Positions 60,500 to 64,000 of a stretch of 64,000 bases of DNA are shown in pieces; within the stretch, counting starts at the first letter, position 1; each line of letters begins with the position of its first letter. Where the stretch lies: positions 44,523 through 108,522 of the forward strand of contig NZ_GL379778.1 of assembly GCF_000143765.1 (NCBI RefSeq), written 5' to 3'. This stretch comes from Sphingobacterium spiritivorum ATCC 33861. GTDB lineage: Bacteria > Bacteroidota > Bacteroidia > Sphingobacteriales > Sphingobacteriaceae. The notes below the pieces were generated by a model. That model had not been told where the DNA came from. It saw only the letters and a program-made list of their open reading frames with translations, and ran no database searches. A program made the translations under genes and the position numbers.

Positions 60500-62107
60500 A
60501 TGCGTAAATATTTGATTTTTAGTTTTCTTTTATGCGTTACATGCGTTTGCACTGCGCAGGTACTGAATAGTATCCGGATTATACCGCAGCCGCAATCTGT
60601 GATTATCGGATCCGGTCTTTTGAAACTGCAACAGTCAGCAAATATCTGGTCTTCGGATACCCATTTTGATGATGCTGTGCAGTATCTTCAGCAGGAGGTA
60701 TTGAAAAATAAATCAGCCACCTGGTTCAGAGGTGACGATTCCAGTAAAGCGCTTATTCATTTTGTATCAGATACGAAAGTGTCTGAGGAAGGTTATGTGA
60801 TACGGGTCGTTAAGGATAAAGTAGAGATACTTGCATCTACGGGTAAAGGAGCATTATACGGGGCAGTTAGTTTACTTCAGATGATCCTCACGAGTTCTTC
60901 CGGGACAATGGAGCTGCCTTATTGTGAAATTAAAGATCAGCCGGCATATGGCTGGCGCGGTTTTATGCTGGATGAGTCAAGGCATTTCTTCGGGAAGCAA
61001 AAGGTTAAATCCTTACTCGATTGGATGGCTTTTTATAAATTGAATAAATTTCACTGGCATCTGACAGACGAACCTGCCTGGCGGCTCGAAATATTGCGTT
61101 ATCCTTTGCTTACCCTTGTCGGGGGAGTAGGATCGTTTACGAATGCCACTGCAGCAGCGCAGTATTATCAGCAAGCGGATATAGAGGAGATTGTACGCTA
61201 TGCCGCCGATCGTAATATCGAAGTAATTCCGGAGATAGATATGCCCGGACACGCCACAGCTGCTAACCGGGCTTACCCGCAATATAGCGGAGGCGGGAAT
61301 GATAAACACCCTGATTTTACATTTCATCCGGGTAAAGAAGGTACTTACGGATATCTGACCCATATCCTCAAAGAAGCAAATGTTCTTTTCCCTTCAGGGA
61401 TGTTGCACCTCGGAGGAGATGAAGTCTCTTTCGGGAGTGAAGCATGGAACAATGATGCACAAATTAAGGAGCTGAAAGCTAAATATCAGCTGGCGGATAA
61501 CAAGCAGGTGGAAACCTATTTTATGCGTCGTATGGCAGATAGCGTTTATAGTATGGGAGCTAAGGTGCTGGCATGGGATGAGATGGCTGATGCCGGATTA
61601 CCCAAGGATAAGACCATTCTGATGTGGTGGCGCCATGACAAGCAGGATCAGTTGAAAACAGTGCTTCAAAACGGATATTCTACCATATTATGTCCGCGTC
61701 TTCCGCTTTATTTTGATTTTGTGCAGGAAGAGAACCACCGGTACGGGCGTAAATGGGGTAAAGGTTTCAATGCCCTTTCAGATGTGTATCATTTCCGTCC
61801 GTCAAAATATGATTCATTAGCTGTCCGTAAGGATCAGATATTGGGAATACAGGCCAATCTCTGGACAGAGACCGTAACCAATACCAATCGTCTGGATTAT
61901 CTGATTTTTCCGAGACTTGCTGCTATGGCAGAAGTCGCATGGAGTACAGATAAAGTGAAGAGCTTTGACCGTTTTTGCGATTACCTTCCCGCTCATCTTA
62001 AATTGTACAGAGCAGCAGATCTGTATTATTTTGATCCGTTTAATAAGACCAATCCGGAGCCTGTTGTTTACAAAACACAGCGCGCTTATATCGATAACCC
62101 TGAATAA
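60500..62107 (+). CDS. Beta-N-acetylhexosaminidase, GH20
   Basis: A 535-residue exported enzyme with a signal peptide (LIFSFLLCVTCVCTAQ), an N-terminal GH20b domain (IRIIPQPQSVIIGSG...GALYGAVSLLQMIL) and the catalytic barrel (GWRGFMLDESRHFFGKQKVKSLLDWMAFYKLNKFHWHLTDEPAWR, EVIPEIDMPGHATAANRAYP). The catalytic Asp-Glu pair is in LHLGGDEVSFGSEAW; the Trp residues IQANLWTETV line the site. It releases GlcNAc or GalNAc from glycans. An alpha-fucosidase gene follows after 2 bp, suggesting joint use on fucosylated glycans. Confidence 0.93.
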   Translation: MRKYLIFSFLLCVTCVCTAQVLNSIRIIPQPQSVIIGSGLLKLQQSANIWSSDTHFDDAVQYLQQEVLKNKSATWFRGDDSSKALIHFVSDTKVSEEGYVIRVVKDKVEILASTGKGALYGAVSLLQMILTSSSGTMELPYCEIKDQPAYGWRGFMLDESRHFFGKQKVKSLLDWMAFYKLNKFHWHLTDEPAWRLEILRYPLLTLVGGVGSFTNATAAAQYYQQADIEEIVRYAADRNIEVIPEIDMPGHATAANRAYPQYSGGGNDKHPDFTFHPGKEGTYGYLTHILKEANVLFPSGMLHLGGDEVSFGSEAWNNDAQIKELKAKYQLADNKQVETYFMRRMADSVYSMGAKVLAWDEMADAGLPKDKTILMWWRHDKQDQLKTVLQNGYSTILCPRLPLYFDFVQEENHRYGRKWGKGFNALSDVYHFRPSKYDSLAVRKDQILGIQANLWTETVTNTNRLDYLIFPRLAAMAEVAWSTDKVKSFDRFCDYLPAHLKLYRAADLYYFDPFNKTNPEPVVYKTQRAYIDNPE

Positions 62108-62109
62108 TA

Positions 62110-63618
62110 ATGAATATGAAAAACAAATTATATATGGTCTTACTGGCTGGTGCAGGTTTGCTCAGCACGCTGTCCGCAGAGGCACAATGGACCGGGCCTA
62201 AGGAAAAACCAAAAGAAAGAATCGAAGTCAAATACGGACCGTTAACGCCTGCACATCGTACAGATGAGGCTATGGAACGTTTTCGCCAGTATGGTCTGGG
62301 ACAGTTTATTCATTGGGGACTGTATGCTATTCCCGGAAATGAGTGGGAAGGAGTAAGTGCGCGGGGTGGCGCTCCGGCATCCGAATGGATACGCACATGG
62401 GGCGGAACTACTGCACCCAAAGATTGGAAAAATACATATGACAATCTTTATAAGCAGTTTAATCCTAAAGGCTTTGATGCCAGACAATGGGCAAAGCAGG
62501 CGAAAGATATGGGAGCCCGATACGTGATATTCACAACCAAGCATCACGACGGATTTGCATTGTGGCCTACAAAATATACTGATTATAATATTACAAAATC
62601 ACCTTATAAAAAAGATATCGTAAAGCAGGTCGTGGATGCTTACACAGCTGAAGGTATTGATGTGTATCTGTATTTTTCTATTCTGGAATGGAATAATCCT
62701 GACTATATGGGAAAAGAACCTAAAACGGAAGAGGAGAAGGCAAAGTATGCCAAGTTTCTGAACTATACTAAAAATCAATTGCTCGAATTGCTGAAAAACT
62801 ATCCGCAGATAAAGGGTTTCTGGTTTGACGGTACCTGGGATCAGTCCTGGATCAAAAGCTATGATTTTACCTATAAGCTGGAAAAAGAATTACGTGAAAA
62901 ACATCCCGGTCTGATTATCGGAAGCCGTTTTCGGAATGATGAATTCGGAAAGCGTCATTTTGATTCCAACGGAGATATGTTAGGTGACTATGAACAAGGC
63001 TGGGAACGTAAACTGCCTGAAGAATACAGCTGGCTGGAGGGCCGGGACTGGGATTGTGTCATGACTATTCCGCCTAATGGTTGGGGATATATGAAAGACT
63101 GGACGGGATTATATACCAAGACTTCGGATGATCTTATTGATATGCTCATGCATTCTGTATCTATGGGGGGGAATTTTGTACTCAACTTTGGCCCTGATGG
63201 CAACGGTAAAATGCATCCCGGAGAAGATAAATTGGCGAAAGAGCTGGGGGATTGGATGAAAATCAATTCAGAAGCGGTATATGGTGTCAAATATGCCGGA
63301 CTTTCACCTTCTAAATACGGATACTTTACACGTAAAAATGAGCAGGTATACCTGACTGTGTTTAACAGACCCGTTAATAACATTGTGCGCATAGCTATCG
63401 ATAAGAAAGCGACAGAAATACCTGCGAGTGCTTCTTTATTGATCAATGGTCAGTCTTTAGTATTAAAACGTAGTGATATCGGATTGGATCTGGATAAAAA
63501 TGCCTATTTTGATGTTATTCTGCCTAAAGATTTTCAGTCTGATAAGCCTTTTGTTATTAAGATCTCTACTGTAAAAGGTGATATCAAAACGGATAAACTT
63601 ATGGACGCTAAAATGTAA
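62110..63618 (+). CDS. Alpha-L-fucosidase, GH29
   Basis: A 502-residue exported enzyme with a signal peptide (LYMVLLAGAGLLSTLSAEAQ); a start at the second Met (62116) is equally possible. The GH29 barrel shows FRQYGLGQFIHWGLYAIPGNEW, GARYVIFTTKHHDGFALWPTKYTDYNI and the nucleophile Asp in IKGFWFDGTWDQSW. GGNFVLNFGPDGNGKMHP closes the domain, followed by a beta-sandwich tail. It removes fucose from glycan ends. It begins 2 bp after the hexosaminidase stop and shares its transcript. Confidence 0.94.
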   Translation: MNMKNKLYMVLLAGAGLLSTLSAEAQWTGPKEKPKERIEVKYGPLTPAHRTDEAMERFRQYGLGQFIHWGLYAIPGNEWEGVSARGGAPASEWIRTWGGTTAPKDWKNTYDNLYKQFNPKGFDARQWAKQAKDMGARYVIFTTKHHDGFALWPTKYTDYNITKSPYKKDIVKQVVDAYTAEGIDVYLYFSILEWNNPDYMGKEPKTEEEKAKYAKFLNYTKNQLLELLKNYPQIKGFWFDGTWDQSWIKSYDFTYKLEKELREKHPGLIIGSRFRNDEFGKRHFDSNGDMLGDYEQGWERKLPEEYSWLEGRDWDCVMTIPPNGWGYMKDWTGLYTKTSDDLIDMLMHSVSMGGNFVLNFGPDGNGKMHPGEDKLAKELGDWMKINSEAVYGVKYAGLSPSKYGYFTRKNEQVYLTVFNRPVNNIVRIAIDKKATEIPASASLLINGQSLVLKRSDIGLDLDKNAYFDVILPKDFQSDKPFVIKISTVKGDIKTDKLMDAKM

Positions 63619-63651
63619 GTGATCTTTTTACCACACTCTTGAATAGTGATG

Positions 63652-63686
63652 AGCCAGATTTGTATATGTTCAAATCTGGCTTTTTT
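63652..63686 (+). terminator. Terminator of the hexosaminidase-fucosidase operon
   Basis: Perfect 11-bp stem AGCCAGATTTG/CAAATCTGGCT with an 8-base loop and a T tract of six, 33 bp past the fucosidase stop. Confidence 0.85.
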
Positions 63687-63721
63687 GTTTATTCTCAAAG
63701 TGGAGATAGGGTCATCTCTCC

Positions 63722-63814
63722 TGCGTCAGTTGCTGTCCCCACCCACAGTCTGCTATACAGATCGGATTACTAACCTCTCAGCCCTTAGGGCATCTCTCCT
63801 TAGAAAGGAGAGAA
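63722..63814. repeat. 93-bp intergenic repeat, copy A
   Basis: Begins TGCGTCAGTTGCTGTCCCCA and ends GAAAGGAGAGAA. It matches 63908-64000 with 88 of 93 bases identical. Contains two hairpins, GCCCTTAGGGC and CTCTCC-TTAGAAA-GGAGAG. The 380 bp from 63619 to the window end carry these repeats and no gene. Confidence 0.8.
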
Positions 63815-63842
63815 TTAATCTGGTTTAATTGTTGGCTTTTTT

Positions 63843-63874
63843 CTGGCGCAAGCATGTTGCTTGTGCCGCTATAG
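63843..63874. repeat. Short palindromic repeat (copy 3)
   Basis: CTGGCGCAAGCATGTTGCTTGTGCCGCTATAG: stem GGCGCAAGC/GCTTGTGCC (one mismatch) around ATGTT. It shares CTGGCGCAAG and the TATAG end with the copy at 25613-25642 in the Rhs locus. Confidence 0.65.
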
Positions 63875-63907
63875 GTTGCTGGTGTGGACAGCGGCCAATG
63901 CAGTTGG

Positions 63908-64000
63908 TGCGTTAGTTGCTGTCCCCACCCACAGTCTGTTATACAGATCGGATTACTAACCTCTCTGCCCTTCGGGCATCTCTCCTTAAAAAGGAGAGAA
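63908..64000. repeat. 93-bp intergenic repeat, copy B (reaches window end)
   Basis: Same unit as 63722-63814, 186 bp further on, with five differences. It may continue beyond the window. Confidence 0.75.

Overview
The window looks like chromosome of a Bacteroidota bacterium of the family Sphingobacteriaceae, most probably a Sphingobacterium-like species. The basis is gene content and signals: FecI/FecR with SusC/SusD pairs, TAnnTTTG-type -7 promoter sequences, RteC, an IntDOT-like integrase, DUF6443-type YD-repeat proteins, and moderately AT-rich DNA. No rRNA, CRISPR array, transposase or relaxase was seen. There is one tRNA gene.

Layout. 1-12.7 kb: the last gene of an ABC exporter-type pair, an ECF sigma/anti-sigma switch driving a SusC/SusD nutrient uptake pair, then a two-component system followed by a three-gene operon whose upstream region carries a helically phased array of TTTTAAT-type repeats. 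13.2-15.9 kb: a cation/proton antiporter and a bestrophin-like channel on the minus strand. 16.0-26.8 kb: a polymorphic-toxin (Rhs/YD-repeat) locus. It has a surface protein, a YD-repeat gene broken by a frameshift, one intact Rhs-core toxin gene with its immunity gene, and behind it four displaced, mostly decayed toxin/immunity cassettes. One of these is a remnant M15 peptidase with a lipoprotein immunity remnant. 26.9-29.2 kb: a TlpA-like redoxin and an alpha/beta hydrolase.

29.3-55.7 kb: a 26.4-kb integrated element in the 3' end of tRNA-Ser(UGA), bounded by an 18-bp direct repeat. A tyrosine integrase, RteC, an excisionase-like HTH protein, a winged-helix protein and a DnaC-like ATPase occupy the tRNA-proximal end. 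The cargo is largely defence-like: a HEPN-motif protein, HigBA, a five-gene methyltransferase-NurA-HerA-AAA ATPase-HNH operon, a two-gene module with a PD-(D/E)XK nuclease, a protein with a membrane hairpin, and two SymE-like proteins. The tRNA's own terminator now lies 26 kb away at the far end, and the element supplies a substitute.

55.7-64 kb: core chromosome again, with a second bestrophin, a GH25 lysozyme-like protein, a rhodanese protein with thioredoxin, a CorC/HlyC-type membrane protein, and a GH20 hexosaminidase-GH29 fucosidase pair for glycan breakdown. The window ends in two copies of a 93-bp repeat flanking a hairpin that also occurs twice in the Rhs locus.

The best candidates for an undescribed system are the five-gene operon at 37.3-44.3 kb, which combines a NurA-HerA pair and a methyltransferase with a Septu-like ATPase/HNH pair, and the two-gene nuclease module at 46.2-49.9 kb.
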